Origin: BJGV01 sp003230615 | GTDB lineage: Bacteria > Pseudomonadota > Gammaproteobacteria > Burkholderiales > Nitrosomonadaceae | Assembly: GCA_963663215.1 (NCBI GenBank) | Contig: OY760140.1 | Location: 1,116,001-1,180,000 of the forward strand | Length of the DNA stretch: 64,000 nt | Direction: 5' to 3' | Part shown: one piece after another, positions 37,999 to 46,908 of the stretch | How the letters are laid out: each line of letters opens with the position of its first letter | How positions within the stretch are numbered: position 1 is the stretch's first letter | Program-made: the position numbers and the translations under genes | Notes under the pieces: generated by a model | Seen by the model: only the letters and a program-made list of their open reading frames with translations | Database searches by the model: none | What the model was told of the DNA's origin: nothing

Positions 37999-38205
37999 TT
38001 ATATATGTCCCATGTTTAAAATTTCTAATCCAAATTTTCCCTGAGCCAACTCGCGCAAGGCAATAACTGTAGGTTTATCACGCGTAGACTCTACCATAGG
38101 GGGGCTTCCAATTGAAATTTGCCTCGCCCTAATTGTAACTGCCAAAGTCATATCAAAGCGGTTGGTAATTCTTTTCAAACAATCATCGACTGTAATCCGC
38201 GCCAT
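37999..38205 (-). CDS. rpoZ: RNA polymerase omega subunit
   Basis: Helps assemble RNA polymerase and forms part of a ppGpp site. 68 residues, normal length. Begins MARITVDDCLKRITNRFDMT, followed by RARQISIG (usually ARQI) and KPTVIALRELA. It lies between gmk and spoT on the same strand, 163 bases upstream of the spoT ATG. Confidence 0.95.
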   Translation of the reverse strand: MARITVDDCLKRITNRFDMTLAVTIRARQISIGSPPMVESTRDKPTVIALRELAQGKFGLEILNMGHI

Positions 38206-38345
38206 GGTGATTCTCCTAGTATGATATTAAAACAAATTAATGTATTCATAAAAAATAACAGTGGTGTGACAAGCATCCCCGCATCAACCCAAATAAAGTA
38301 TATGATAGAATAAAGGAATTATTAAATTGATTTCTTATATAACAT

Positions 38346-38963
38346 TTATCCGAACCGCATTACTAAATCATGATGACGAACAAGTTGTACCGCCATTCTT
38401 AAACGCTCTGCCTGTACGACACAAACTAGTTCCCTGAGCGCCTTATCCAGATTCTCATTGATAATAACATAGTCATATTCTCTCACGTGGCTGATTTCCT
38501 GGCGCGCTGCCGCCATCCGCCGAGCAATCGCCTCCTCGCAATCCTGGTTGCGATTTCTTAAACGGGTTTCAAGTACCTTTATCGAAGGGGGCAAAACAAA
38601 AATGCTAACCGCATTGGAAAAAAACCTACGAACCTGTTGCACGCCTTGAGTATCAATCTCAAGCAAAATGTCTTGTCCAGAATCTATAGCCTTGTTGATC
38701 CATTTTTGCGAAGTTCCATACAGATTTCCATACACTTCCGCACTTTCTAAAAATTCACCATGTTCCAACATTTGTTCGAATATTTTACGCTCCACAAAAT
38801 AATAATCGCGCCCTTCTACTTCTCCTAAACGCATTGATCGTGAGGTGTATGAAACAGATAAACTTAAGTCAATATCTGTCTGGGACAACGCTTTAATTAA
38901 GCTAGTTTTCCCCGTACCAGAGGGAGCGCTAAGAATAAATAAATTACCTGGCGTTGTTGCCAT
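38346..38963 (-). CDS. gmk: Guanylate kinase
   Basis: Phosphorylates GMP to GDP. 205 residues from ATG at 38963, which follows GAGAGGA by six bases; a start at 38978 would add five residues. The P-loop reads LSAPSGTGKTSL, then SVSYTSRSMRLGEVEGRDYYF is the GMP-binding part and LEIDTQGVQQVR the Walker B region. First gene of gmk-rpoZ-spoT. Confidence 0.96.
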   Translation of the reverse strand: MATTPGNLFILSAPSGTGKTSLIKALSQTDIDLSLSVSYTSRSMRLGEVEGRDYYFVERKIFEQMLEHGEFLESAEVYGNLYGTSQKWINKAIDSGQDILLEIDTQGVQQVRRFFSNAVSIFVLPPSIKVLETRLRNRNQDCEEAIARRMAAARQEISHVREYDYVIINENLDKALRELVCVVQAERLRMAVQLVRHHDLVMRFG

Positions 38964-39124
38964 ACTAGGTCCTCTCACAAATAGTTTGCGTCACTTCTGT
39001 GCATTTTCCAACTTTAGCTTAGCACGCATATTTTTACTTACAGCATCATGTAGGTATTCCATTATTAAAATCTGATGCCCCACGTACAAATTTTCCAATA
39101 GCCTTATGCATACAAAATGCCTAG

Positions 39125-40075
39125 CTAAAGCTTCATACATGCATCAGAAGCAACAACAATCTTTCCATACCGCGCAAGCCACTCAAGTGGAACAGGAAAC
39201 GTAAGCCCACCCTTCTTTACCATATATGCTGCCATAAACGCACCGAGCATAATGGAACGACCACAATTATCTCCCCCAGCACGAATATTGGCCTTTATTG
39301 CAGTTTGATAGTCTGGTGCACACTTTGCGATATGAAAAACTACGGGTAACCCTTCTGCCACATGGCAGGCAGAGCCGAAGTGCTCTGCAACTGCAACACT
39401 ATCCAGCGTCTGTATAGCAAGTGCCTGTTCAAGTAGTGTTCTGAGCTTATCGCCTGCAAACTGTAGAGCATCGACCAATGCATGTGTAATTGACGTGCCA
39501 TGAAGTATCTTGAACAATGCTGCAGCGGAGCATTTTGCGGAAGTAACTGCAAAGTCGTTATTATTTGTCACACGTACCATTTCATCAACTCGTTTCATCA
39601 ACACTTCTAGAGTATCGGAGTGGGTTGCAACCAATGATGGAATTGCCGCCAGAGATAAGAACTGGTCGTCATCTGCTCCTGATGCCGCTGGAAATGCCGC
39701 AGGATCAAGCGGTATTAGCGTATATAATGTCTGGCGTGTGGGAGAATCGACATATCCGATATACTTACCACCTGGACCAAAGTACGCTCGGAATTCAGCC
39801 TGATACTCAATACGATTAAAGTTGCCATACTTTACTAAATGCTGGAGCATTAATAGGCACACTTCACCGTAGACGGTTGATTCCCCAGCCACCTTGTCAC
39901 CATGTGCAAAATATCCCTTTATGCCAGTATAATGACTAGCTTCAGGCTGTAAAAACACTAATCCTTTCGATGCCTCTATTTCAGCAATACGCTTTGGATC
40001 ATAAATCCAATGCAAGCCAAGTGTGGCAGAATCAGCTATGAGTGCACCAAGAATGGCTGCAATATTTGAGTCCAT
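39125..40075 (-). CDS. ADP-ribosylglycohydrolase (DraG) family protein
   Basis: 316 residues. The N-terminus GALIADSATLGLHWIYDP and the C-terminal AGGDNCGRSIMLGAFMAAYM resemble the metal-binding parts of ADP-ribosylglycohydrolases, but GGDNCGRS replaces the usual GGDTD, so metal binding may differ and the catalytic role is uncertain. Some family members are crystallin-like. It lies downstream of trm112 at the place where kdsB is normally found. Not part of the ancestral gene order as I know it, so it may be a secondary neighbour. Confidence 0.8.
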   Translation of the reverse strand: MDSNIAAILGALIADSATLGLHWIYDPKRIAEIEASKGLVFLQPEASHYTGIKGYFAHGDKVAGESTVYGEVCLLMLQHLVKYGNFNRIEYQAEFRAYFGPGGKYIGYVDSPTRQTLYTLIPLDPAAFPAASGADDDQFLSLAAIPSLVATHSDTLEVLMKRVDEMVRVTNNNDFAVTSAKCSAAALFKILHGTSITHALVDALQFAGDKLRTLLEQALAIQTLDSVAVAEHFGSACHVAEGLPVVFHIAKCAPDYQTAIKANIRAGGDNCGRSIMLGAFMAAYMVKKGGLTFPVPLEWLARYGKIVVASDACMKL

Positions 40076-40168
40076 CTAGTTCATTTTCCTGATAATAAAA
40101 TTTCGCAGAAGAACACTGCAAGATCTTAGTCTACTGATATTTGTACCTATAAAAACATTTTATCTGGA

Positions 40169-40348
40169 TCAAATTTCTTCTTCAGCGGGTAATTTACGAG
40201 CCTCGTCTTCTAACATCACTGGGATACCATCTTTGATAAGGAAAGCAAGTCGATCTGCTTTGCAAATCAGTTCGCCCTCAGACTTCCTATACAACAGCGG
40301 ACCCTTACACAGTGGGCACACCAGAATATCAAGCAGCTTTGCATCCAT
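40169..40348 (-). CDS. Trm112-like protein (YcaR family)
   Basis: 59 residues, too short for many gene callers. It reads MDAKLLDILVCPLCKGPLLY near the start, with a zinc-like CPLCKG and a second Cys in LICKAD, and ends LEDEARKLPAEEEI. The ATG at 40348 follows GAGG. In betaproteobacteria it lies between lpxK and kdsB; here both of those neighbours are absent. Role: Trm112-like small proteins assist methyltransferases in archaea and eukaryotes; in bacteria the role is uncertain. Confidence 0.92.
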   Translation of the reverse strand: MDAKLLDILVCPLCKGPLLYRKSEGELICKADRLAFLIKDGIPVMLEDEARKLPAEEEI

Positions 40349-40526
40349 GAATCATTTCCTCAATATTTTTAGCGCCTATTCTAAATAGGCCTACAATTAT
40401 ATTTACCATGCTCAAAAACCACTAGTTAGTTTCTTTGTCGAACTACAAGCCCTGGGTAAATTGTAGGTTTTTCCTATTCTTTATCATAATTTTACCTAGG
40501 TCTCATGATCCAGCAGTGCAGCTCTA

Positions 40527-40949
40527 CTACTTTCTACTTCGAGTTTCAGTCATAAAAGTGATGTGATTATACCCAGCAAGGTGAGCAGCTTCCATTACAG
40601 AGATAACAGACTGATGCGTGGCATTAGCATCAGCATTAATGACGATCACTGGATCCTGCTCGTCACCTGCAGCTGTACGTAATTCATCGCTGAGTCCTTC
40701 CACACTATTATATTTGACAGGTATACGATTAATCACATAACCACCGATAGAGTTCACTGACACGTTTATGGTATTGGAATGATCAAAGGGTTTATCCGCT
40801 GTTGCTTGCGGCAAACTTATCTCCAGTTCAGAAAATTTCGAATATGTAGTGGTAATCATCAAAAATATTAAAATCACCAGCAACACGTCAATCATCGGAA
40901 CTAAATTAATTTCCGGCTCCTCCTTCTGTCTGCCACGTTGAAAATTCAT
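40527..40949 (-). CDS. exbD: ExbD/TolR-family biopolymer transport protein
   Basis: Accessory of the energy-transducing ExbB-ExbD or TolQ-TolR system that couples the proton gradient to outer-membrane work. 140 residues. A basic cytoplasmic start, then one membrane helix with the conserved Asp in LVPMIDVLLVILIFLMITT, and a periplasmic domain. Follows exbB by 54 bases on the same strand. Downstream, lpxK would normally come next; instead there are 178 bases and then trm112. Confidence 0.93.
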   Translation of the reverse strand: MNFQRGRQKEEPEINLVPMIDVLLVILIFLMITTTYSKFSELEISLPQATADKPFDHSNTINVSVNSIGGYVINRIPVKYNSVEGLSDELRTAAGDEQDPVIVINADANATHQSVISVMEAAHLAGYNHITFMTETRSRK

Positions 40950-41003
40950 TAGACGATTTAGCCGTATCCTAAAAAATAAATATGAACTGTTCCCTCTATC
41001 AAA

Positions 41004-41615
41004 TCAAACCTTGCGCTCACCGTGGACAGCCTCCACCAGTTTCAATGACTGTAATTCCATTCCTACTACCATAGAATCTACTTTAGCACGAAAATAACGG
41101 TAAAAAATCATGCTTGGTATTGCCACCAGAATACCGAATGCAGTATTGTAAAGCGCTACAGAAATACCATGAGCAAGCTGTGCCGGATTATTACCACCAG
41201 TTGGGGAATTGGAGCCAAAAATTTCAATCATACCAATTACGGTTCCAAACAATCCCAGCAACGGACTCATGGAAGCAATAGTGCCGAGAGTGGTCAAATA
41301 ACGGTCAAGATCATGAGAAACAGCACGGCCAGCCTCTTCAATAGATTCTTTCATGACTTCGCGTGTACTTTTGACATTCTTCAACCCTGCTGCAAATACC
41401 TGACCTAAGGGTGAATGCGAATGTAGACGCACAAGCATGTCTGTACTCACACCACGCTCCCGACATTCTCGAATCACTTTGGACAGCAAACCTCTCGGAG
41501 TCACCGTACTTAAACGTAGAGTCCACGCCCGTTCACCAATAATCCCAACAGCGATGATAGAAGCTATAATAATCAGCCAGATTGGCCAGCCGGCGGCTTC
41601 AATTAGAGCAAACAA
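41004..41615 (-). CDS. exbB: ExbB/TolQ/MotA-family proton channel protein
   Basis: Forms the proton-conducting pentamer of an ExbBD-type complex. 203 residues with three membrane helices (about 12-32, 106-130, 150-175). The family stretch LGTIASMSPLLGLFGTVIGM is present. Divergent from xseA, with 325 bases between the starts, the same head-to-head arrangement as in other betaproteobacteria. The gene pair is not followed by tonB or tolAB here, so the partner is unknown. Confidence 0.93.
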   Translation of the reverse strand: MFALIEAAGWPIWLIIIASIIAVGIIGERAWTLRLSTVTPRGLLSKVIRECRERGVSTDMLVRLHSHSPLGQVFAAGLKNVKSTREVMKESIEEAGRAVSHDLDRYLTTLGTIASMSPLLGLFGTVIGMIEIFGSNSPTGGNNPAQLAHGISVALYNTAFGILVAIPSMIFYRYFRAKVDSMVVGMELQSLKLVEAVHGERKV

Positions 41616-41727
41616 ATAATATTCCCCTCATTGACCTAGGTAGAAATTAGAGTCGTAATGTATCGTGCCTACATGTTTTCAGCAAGGACGAAAGCATATT
41701 ATTATTCAGAAACATGATGATTTATTC

Positions 41728-41960
41728 TTGTCCACAATTACGGTGAAAAAGTTTGTGGGTAGTTTGTAAATTACGATTAAGTCACTCGCTCACAACAGTA
41801 TTTTCTAATCTGATTAATTTCTAACCTTTAATTTATTTATTTAATATCATATAGTTATTTATTTTAACAAGATTCACATGAGTTTGCTCAATGCAATGAT
41901 GCAATTTTGTATCAAATGTGGATTATTGTAGAATGTAAAAATGCATTCTCCTCCAGAAAC
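41728..41960 (+). repeat. xseA upstream region, copy 2 of a duplicated block
   Basis: Partner of the block at 13945-14180. The match covers most of the 325-base gap between exbB and xseA and runs into the first codons of xseA. Apart from this block the gap shows nothing that I recognise beyond presumed divergent promoters. Confidence 0.75.
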
Positions 41961-43281
41961 AGATGCGCATGCTATCTTGAGTGTAAGTGAATTAAACCAT
42001 AGCGCCAAGGACTTGCTTGAACATGCCTTTCCACTGCTATGGGTCAGTGGTGAAATATCTAATCTTAAGCGATACGATTCGGGACACTGGTATTTTTCCC
42101 TTAAGGACGCCAATGCGCAAGTACGTTGTGTTATTTTCAACCACAAAAACAAGTATCTTGATTGGCAACCTGAAGACGGTATGCAGGTTGAAGTACGTGC
42201 ATTAGTAACACTTTACAAAGCACGTGGAGATTTTCAGCTGAACGTAAATACAATCCGACTGGCAGGACGGGGAGCTCTATTTAAAGCATTTGAGCAACTC
42301 AAGGCCAAACTAGAGAAAGAGGGACTGTTTGATCCCGCCCGTAAAAAACCGCTACCATCTTTTCCAAAACAAATAGGCATTGTAACTTCCTATTCTGGAG
42401 CAGCCCTGCGCGACGTGCTATCCACGTTACAACACCGTATGCCTTCTATACCAGTAATTATTTACCCCACCCCAGTACAAGGAGATGGTGCAGCAATAAA
42501 AATAGCGGAGGCTATCCAGACAACAACTAAACGTAGTGAATGCGATGTATTAATTCTTTGTCGAGGCGGTGGTGATATTGAAGACTTGTGGGCATTTAAT
42601 GAAGAGATTGTAGCGCGAACAATTGCTTTATGCCCGATTCCAATCATCTGCGGCGTAGGTCATGAAACTGATTTTACTATTGCAGATTTTATTGCTGATA
42701 TTCGTGCGCCAACTCCTACTGGTGCAGCACACCTTATTTGTCCGGATCGTGAAGAATTATTGCGTCACATAAAAACCCTGTATAGCCGTATACAACGCAT
42801 AATGCAGAGTAGTATTGAAAACCGCATGCAACACATTGACATGCTTTCACACCGTCTAATACACCCAAATGAACAAATTCATATCCAATTTATGCGCCTC
42901 CAACATTTTCGCGAACGACTTGCCAGCATCTGGCTACGTTACTTCGATAATCGACGTTGGTCTCTGCGTGAACTGAATCAGCGCATTACTAGTGCAAAGC
43001 CAGACGTCTCTCGCTTGGAAACACAACTATACGAATTAGATCTTCGATTACGTCGAGTAGTTATTCACCATTTTGATACGCTCACATCTGAATTGCAACG
43101 ACAGGAAATACACCTTGCCCACCTAAACCCACAATCTGTACTAGAGCGTGGCTATAGCATCGCTTACGACAAAGACGGTAACGTGCTACGAAGTAGTGAT
43201 CAGTTCAGCATTGGTGATGACATCCGAGTATCATTGGCCAAAGGATGGGGCAAGGCTAAAGTGTTAGAAAAAGGAAAATAG
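41941..43281 (+). CDS. xseA: Exodeoxyribonuclease VII large subunit
   Basis: Cleaves single-stranded DNA from either end, together with the small subunit XseB (not in this window). 446 residues. An OB-fold N-terminus has LLWVSGEISNLKRYDSGHWY, and the catalytic domain has IVTSYSGAALRDVLSTLQHR, PTPVQGDGAA, CRGGGDIEDLWAFNEE and GVGHETDFTIADFIADIRAPTP cut at its usual places; a long coiled coil follows and then a C-terminal NPQSVLERGYSIA segment. The ATG at 41941 gives the conserved start. Divergent from exbB. Confidence 0.96.
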   Translation: MHSPPETDAHAILSVSELNHSAKDLLEHAFPLLWVSGEISNLKRYDSGHWYFSLKDANAQVRCVIFNHKNKYLDWQPEDGMQVEVRALVTLYKARGDFQLNVNTIRLAGRGALFKAFEQLKAKLEKEGLFDPARKKPLPSFPKQIGIVTSYSGAALRDVLSTLQHRMPSIPVIIYPTPVQGDGAAIKIAEAIQTTTKRSECDVLILCRGGGDIEDLWAFNEEIVARTIALCPIPIICGVGHETDFTIADFIADIRAPTPTGAAHLICPDREELLRHIKTLYSRIQRIMQSSIENRMQHIDMLSHRLIHPNEQIHIQFMRLQHFRERLASIWLRYFDNRRWSLRELNQRITSAKPDVSRLETQLYELDLRLRRVVIHHFDTLTSELQRQEIHLAHLNPQSVLERGYSIAYDKDGNVLRSSDQFSIGDDIRVSLAKGWGKAKVLEKGK

Positions 43282-43473
43282 AAATCTAGACAAGGACAGT
43301 GACATTATCATAAAAATCTCTCTATCTATGTGGACATTCCAGAATGGGTAGTGCAGACTGTAAGCTTAGGCAGCCCACACCAAACATTAACACGCTTGGT
43401 ATAGTTTTTCCCACTTAAATCATATATTTCAAGCCAGAATACTGATTTTTTTGACCAAGGAATCATATCTCTA

Positions 43474-43848
43474 ATGCCAAGAATCTTTCTCATACTTGGC
43501 GCTATCAATGCGTTTCTGTGCGTGGCTTTAGGCGCCTTTGGTGCGCATGGTTTAAAACTAAGGCTCTCTGCAGAAATGCTTAGTGTATATAAGACAGGCG
43601 TACAATATCATTTCTATCATGCACTTGGTCTCATCGTGGTCGGCTTGGTGTTGTTAAATTTTCCTGAATCTAAGTCTGTAGCACTAGCAGGCTGGTTAAT
43701 GCTTGCAGGAATTGTACTATTTTCAGTCAGTCTCTACGCACTCAGTCTAACAGGAATACGTGGGCTAGGTGCGATTACGCCACTCGGTGGCATAGCATTT
43801 CTAAGTGCGTGGGTACTGCTCGCCTATGGCGTAAGAGCTAATAAATAA
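43474..43848 (+). CDS. DUF423 (YgdD-family) membrane protein
   Basis: 124 residues, four hydrophobic helices (about 4-24, 43-62, 69-92, 97-120). The family stretches GAINAFLCVALGAFGAHGLK at the N-terminus and GIRGLGAITPLGGIAFL near the end are clear. Function unknown. Its stop at 43848 lies just upstream of the truncated rlmL remnant, so the sequence between may mark a deletion boundary. Confidence 0.88.
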   Translation: MPRIFLILGAINAFLCVALGAFGAHGLKLRLSAEMLSVYKTGVQYHFYHALGLIVVGLVLLNFPESKSVALAGWLMLAGIVLFSVSLYALSLTGIRGLGAITPLGGIAFLSAWVLLAYGVRANK

Positions 43849-43859
43849 ACTACCCCCCA

Positions 43860-44889
43860 CCGTGTTGGTACTACGGTAACATTGCCCACATGAATGAAGC
43901 TGATATTTACCGAATCACTCGCATGTTACCATGGGGCAAATGGTTCTCACTAACACTTACAATCCGTGTTAATGTCGCAGCAATTACATGTCCGCTTCGC
44001 AGCCTTGATTTTATTACTCTGAAAATCAAGGACGCAATCTGTGATAAATTACACGAATGTACCAACAAACGCCCTAGCGTGGACACAGCAACCCCGGATG
44101 TCCGTGTGCACGGATTTCTCGATGCGCAAAAATTTACTTTATATCTAGACACATCGGGAGATGCACTGATTAAGCGAAATTTACGAAAAAATTCTGGAGA
44201 GGCTCCACTCCGAATATCTCGCCGCTGGGATATTGCAACTTGCTGGCTGGAAGCCTAGTGCCCCACTATTAGATCCAATGTGCGACAGGGGTACATTTTT
44301 GCTTGAAGCTGTACAAATGTTACTAAATATTGTACCGGGAACAGGGCGTAGTTTTGCTTTTGAGAAACTTAAGAAATTTGATGGCGTGCTGTGGAATAAA
44401 TTGAAAAGAAAATCTGTAGCCCGACAGAAGCCAAAATTACCTCAACCAATATATGGAAACGACTTATATGGTAATGCTCTAGTAGATGCCCATGCCAATC
44501 TTTCTATGGCTGGATTTGCTGAGATAGTTGTACTGAAACAGGGAAACATTTTAGAAATTCACGCACCCGCATCAGCCGGCATACTTATTACTAATCCGCC
44601 TTATGGCAAACGTACAAGTGAACAGAAAGAACTTACAGAACTCTATCCAAAACCAGGGGATGTACTAAAGAAAAAATTCATCGGCTGGAACGCTTATTTT
44701 TTCACCGCCGATACCCTTCTCCCAAAATTAATACGTTTAGCTGCCTCACGTCGAGTCCCCTTATTTAAGACTGCGCTTGAATGCCGCTTACTGGAATATA
44801 AAATGGTAGCGGGAGAAATGAGAAGGATAAAGAAAGTTGAGACCGTGCAAAGGTCGAATCCGACTTCTACAGCTGGTCAAAATATGTAA
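43860..44889 (+). pseudogene. rlmL: Truncated and frameshifted THUMP-domain rRNA methyltransferase (RlmL-like)
   Basis: Normally adds N2-methylguanosine to 23S rRNA. Homology begins at about 43866 (WYYGNIAHMNEADIYRI), so about 70 N-terminal residues are gone. The frame then gives PLRSLDFITLKIKDAICD, RPSVDTATPDVRVHGFLD and SGEAPLR, and breaks near 44211: LAAGILQLAGWKPSAPLLDP is in the next frame. The SAM site reads DPMCDRGTF where DPMCGSGTF is usual, and the catalytic NPPYG is kept at about residue 120 of the second part. Two losses plus a damaged cofactor motif point to a real pseudogene. It ends directly at the dsbB start. Confidence 0.88.
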
Positions 44890-45384
44890 ATGAAACTAGG
44901 AACAAGAGTAGTTTTTTTGTTGATATTTCTGAGCTGTACAAGCTTGGTTGGATATGCTCAATATCTTCAGTTAGTAACCCACCTTTTACCTTGTCCGCTT
45001 TGCATAGCACAACGAGTTGCCTATTGGCTGGTAGGTTTAACGGCTCTATTTGCGTTTTTCCATAATTCACGAGGCGTTGGTTGTCAAATATATAGTAGCT
45101 TAATAGCCGTATTCGCACTTCTTGGGACGTTAGTTGCACTACGCCATTCCTGGTTAATTCGATATCCTGAAGCGTTCGAATGCGGAATTAGTACTGAAGA
45201 AAAATTCCTGAATGACATATTTATAGCCAAATGGTGGCCAAGTATGTTTGAAGCTAATGGAGACTGTGCAGAGGTGACATGGGAATTTATGTCACTCACT
45301 ATTCCTGATTGGTCAGCTGGCTTTTTTATACTTTTTTTTATACTTGCAGTTTACGTTTTATTTTCCAGTCACAATCGCTACTAA
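44890..45384 (+). CDS. dsbB: Disulfide bond formation protein B
   Basis: Inner-membrane protein that reoxidises DsbA and passes electrons to ubiquinone. 164 residues, four membrane helices. The active-site motif CPLC is at about residues 35-38, and a second periplasmic Cys pair lies at about 97 and 123 (ECGISTEE and GDCAEV). Starts right after the rlmL remnant's stop. Disulfide formation and cytochrome c maturation both serve periplasmic proteins such as those of the hao cluster. Confidence 0.92.
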   Translation: MKLGTRVVFLLIFLSCTSLVGYAQYLQLVTHLLPCPLCIAQRVAYWLVGLTALFAFFHNSRGVGCQIYSSLIAVFALLGTLVALRHSWLIRYPEAFECGISTEEKFLNDIFIAKWWPSMFEANGDCAEVTWEFMSLTIPDWSAGFFILFFILAVYVLFSSHNRY

Positions 45385-45503
45385 ATTAACGTAAATCTTT
45401 GGATCCTAGCAGTTTGGCTATTAATTTTATATTAAACCAACTACTTAAGGCACGTAAAACAACGCTACACCAAGTTCTCTATTTGCGCTTGATTCAGGAC
45501 GAT

Positions 45504-45551
45504 AAAAGAAATGGCGGGATGGCACTGATGTCCCACCCTGCCATTTCTTTT
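45504..45551. terminator. Strong bidirectional hairpin between dsbB and mlaA
   Basis: AAAAGAAATGGC at 45504-45515 pairs with GCCATTTCTTTT at 45540-45551; an inner GGGA/TCCC pairing closes the loop. The A-rich left arm and T-rich right arm make it a likely terminator for both converging genes. Confidence 0.8.
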
Positions 45552-45638
45552 ATTAGAACTAATCCGAATAAGAGACAAGTACTGCTGTAGTGAAATCAGA
45601 AATTTAGGAAATATATTTCCTGCCTACGTGGCCACTGG

Positions 45639-46487
45639 CTAATCTGTGGATGCACCTTGATTTTCCGAATCTTCTGGATCTATATATTCTATGACAATAG
45701 AACGCTTCTTCTCGGTGTACGAAGCCAAGTCCTGATCCGGTCCATCCGGTCCTCCATCCGGTCCCTCTAATTCATCATCCATAGAACGTGGTGGGTCGCC
45801 ATCATGTACCAAACTACGCCGGCGTTGTAGATAAGCATCACGTAAGAATTCGTATTTATCTAGTGCAGCCTCATCTACAATTTCTTCTGTATCCAACAGA
45901 CCCGCACGCGTATCAATAGCTGCTACCGCTCCCATCGCTGGAGCAATACCAATTGTAACGAACCCCATATAAGTGGCTGGGTTGGCGGCCACGTCCACCA
46001 ACATTGCAGGAGCATCGCGCATATTGCTCCCCCCTATAAAGGGTAATACTATATAAGGGCCAGTAGAAACACCCCAATGGCCTAGCGTCTGACCAAAGTC
46101 TTCCAGTCTCTTTGGAAAACCATAGTCAGTTCCAAAATCAACTAGACCTCCCATCCCAAGAATAGTGTTAATCATAAAACGTGCGCTGTCAGCTCCGGCA
46201 TTTCTAAATTTTAGCTGTAAAAGATCATTAAATATCACCGCTACATCATCAAGATTAGAGTAAAAATTACTGATCATTATTTCGACAGGATCAGGCGTTA
46301 CAAACTTGTAGCCCTCTGCCAGCGGTTGCATCACATTCTTATCCACTGACTCGTTAAAAGCAAATATAGAACGATTCATCGATTCGTATGGGTCTATCTG
46401 GGTAGTAGGAGTGGCGCAACCAGATAAAAATACCCCCAAAAGTAATAGGATAGAAGCTCTGAAAAAGTTTAGGTGTGGAATAAGCAT
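45639..46487 (-). CDS. mlaA: MlaA (VacJ) outer-membrane lipoprotein
   Basis: Outer-membrane component that removes misplaced phospholipids from the outer leaflet. 282 residues. The signal peptide ends in the lipobox LSGC (Cys about residue 24). Family stretches are DPYESMNRSIFAFNE, INTILGMGGLVDFGTDYG, ETFGQTLGHWGV-like DFGQTLGHWGVSTGPYIVLP and RDAPAMLVD. The C-terminal tail carries a short GPDGGPDGPD repeat encoded by tandem ATCCGGTCC units at 45735-45764. An MCE transporter that could be its partner is at 14.3-16.7 kb. MlaA works against an LPS-based outer leaflet in known species, so its presence is of interest if LPS is lost. Confidence 0.93.
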   Translation of the reverse strand: MLIPHLNFFRASILLLLGVFLSGCATPTTQIDPYESMNRSIFAFNESVDKNVMQPLAEGYKFVTPDPVEIMISNFYSNLDDVAVIFNDLLQLKFRNAGADSARFMINTILGMGGLVDFGTDYGFPKRLEDFGQTLGHWGVSTGPYIVLPFIGGSNMRDAPAMLVDVAANPATYMGFVTIGIAPAMGAVAAIDTRAGLLDTEEIVDEAALDKYEFLRDAYLQRRRSLVHDGDPPRSMDDELEGPDGGPDGPDQDLASYTEKKRSIVIEYIDPEDSENQGASTD

Positions 46488-46908
46488 AATTATCTCTTCT
46501 CTGACGACTGGCGGAGCCTGCTATAAATTCCTCTAATGGCTGCGACTGCTGGAGTCTGCCATAAAAGTATGTCGGGTTCAACCTAGCAGTACAACTTCTT
46601 TATTGGTAAATGGCAATGTTAGGAATAACTGAGGGTTTATAACTTCATATTGTGAGTATACATTGTATCAATTTTCATAATAATTTTTTACTTTATCCCC
46701 TTTCATTCAAATTCATCAGATAATCTAGTTATAAAAAAGGAGAAATTTTGCTGCTTCTCATATCGCACAACGAGTTTATACCTCTGAAAATAAGAGTCAA
46801 TATTGCATTTTTCTAAAATAATGATTGAAAAGAAATTTAAAGCCTAATTGTAGTCATTTGGCTGAACTACCACAAAGTTACAGCTGGCAAAAACTTTCAT
46901 GTGACGGC
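46488..46908. other. Intergenic region, nothing recognised
   Basis: 421 AT-rich bases between mlaA and murJ, both on the minus strand. It should hold the mlaA promoter and the murJ terminator; no gene or RNA seen. Confidence 0.5.

Noticed and set aside
43326..43508. Small minus-strand frame between xseA and the DUF423 gene
   Set aside because: It overlaps the true DUF423 start on the other strand and shows no recognisable protein sequence.
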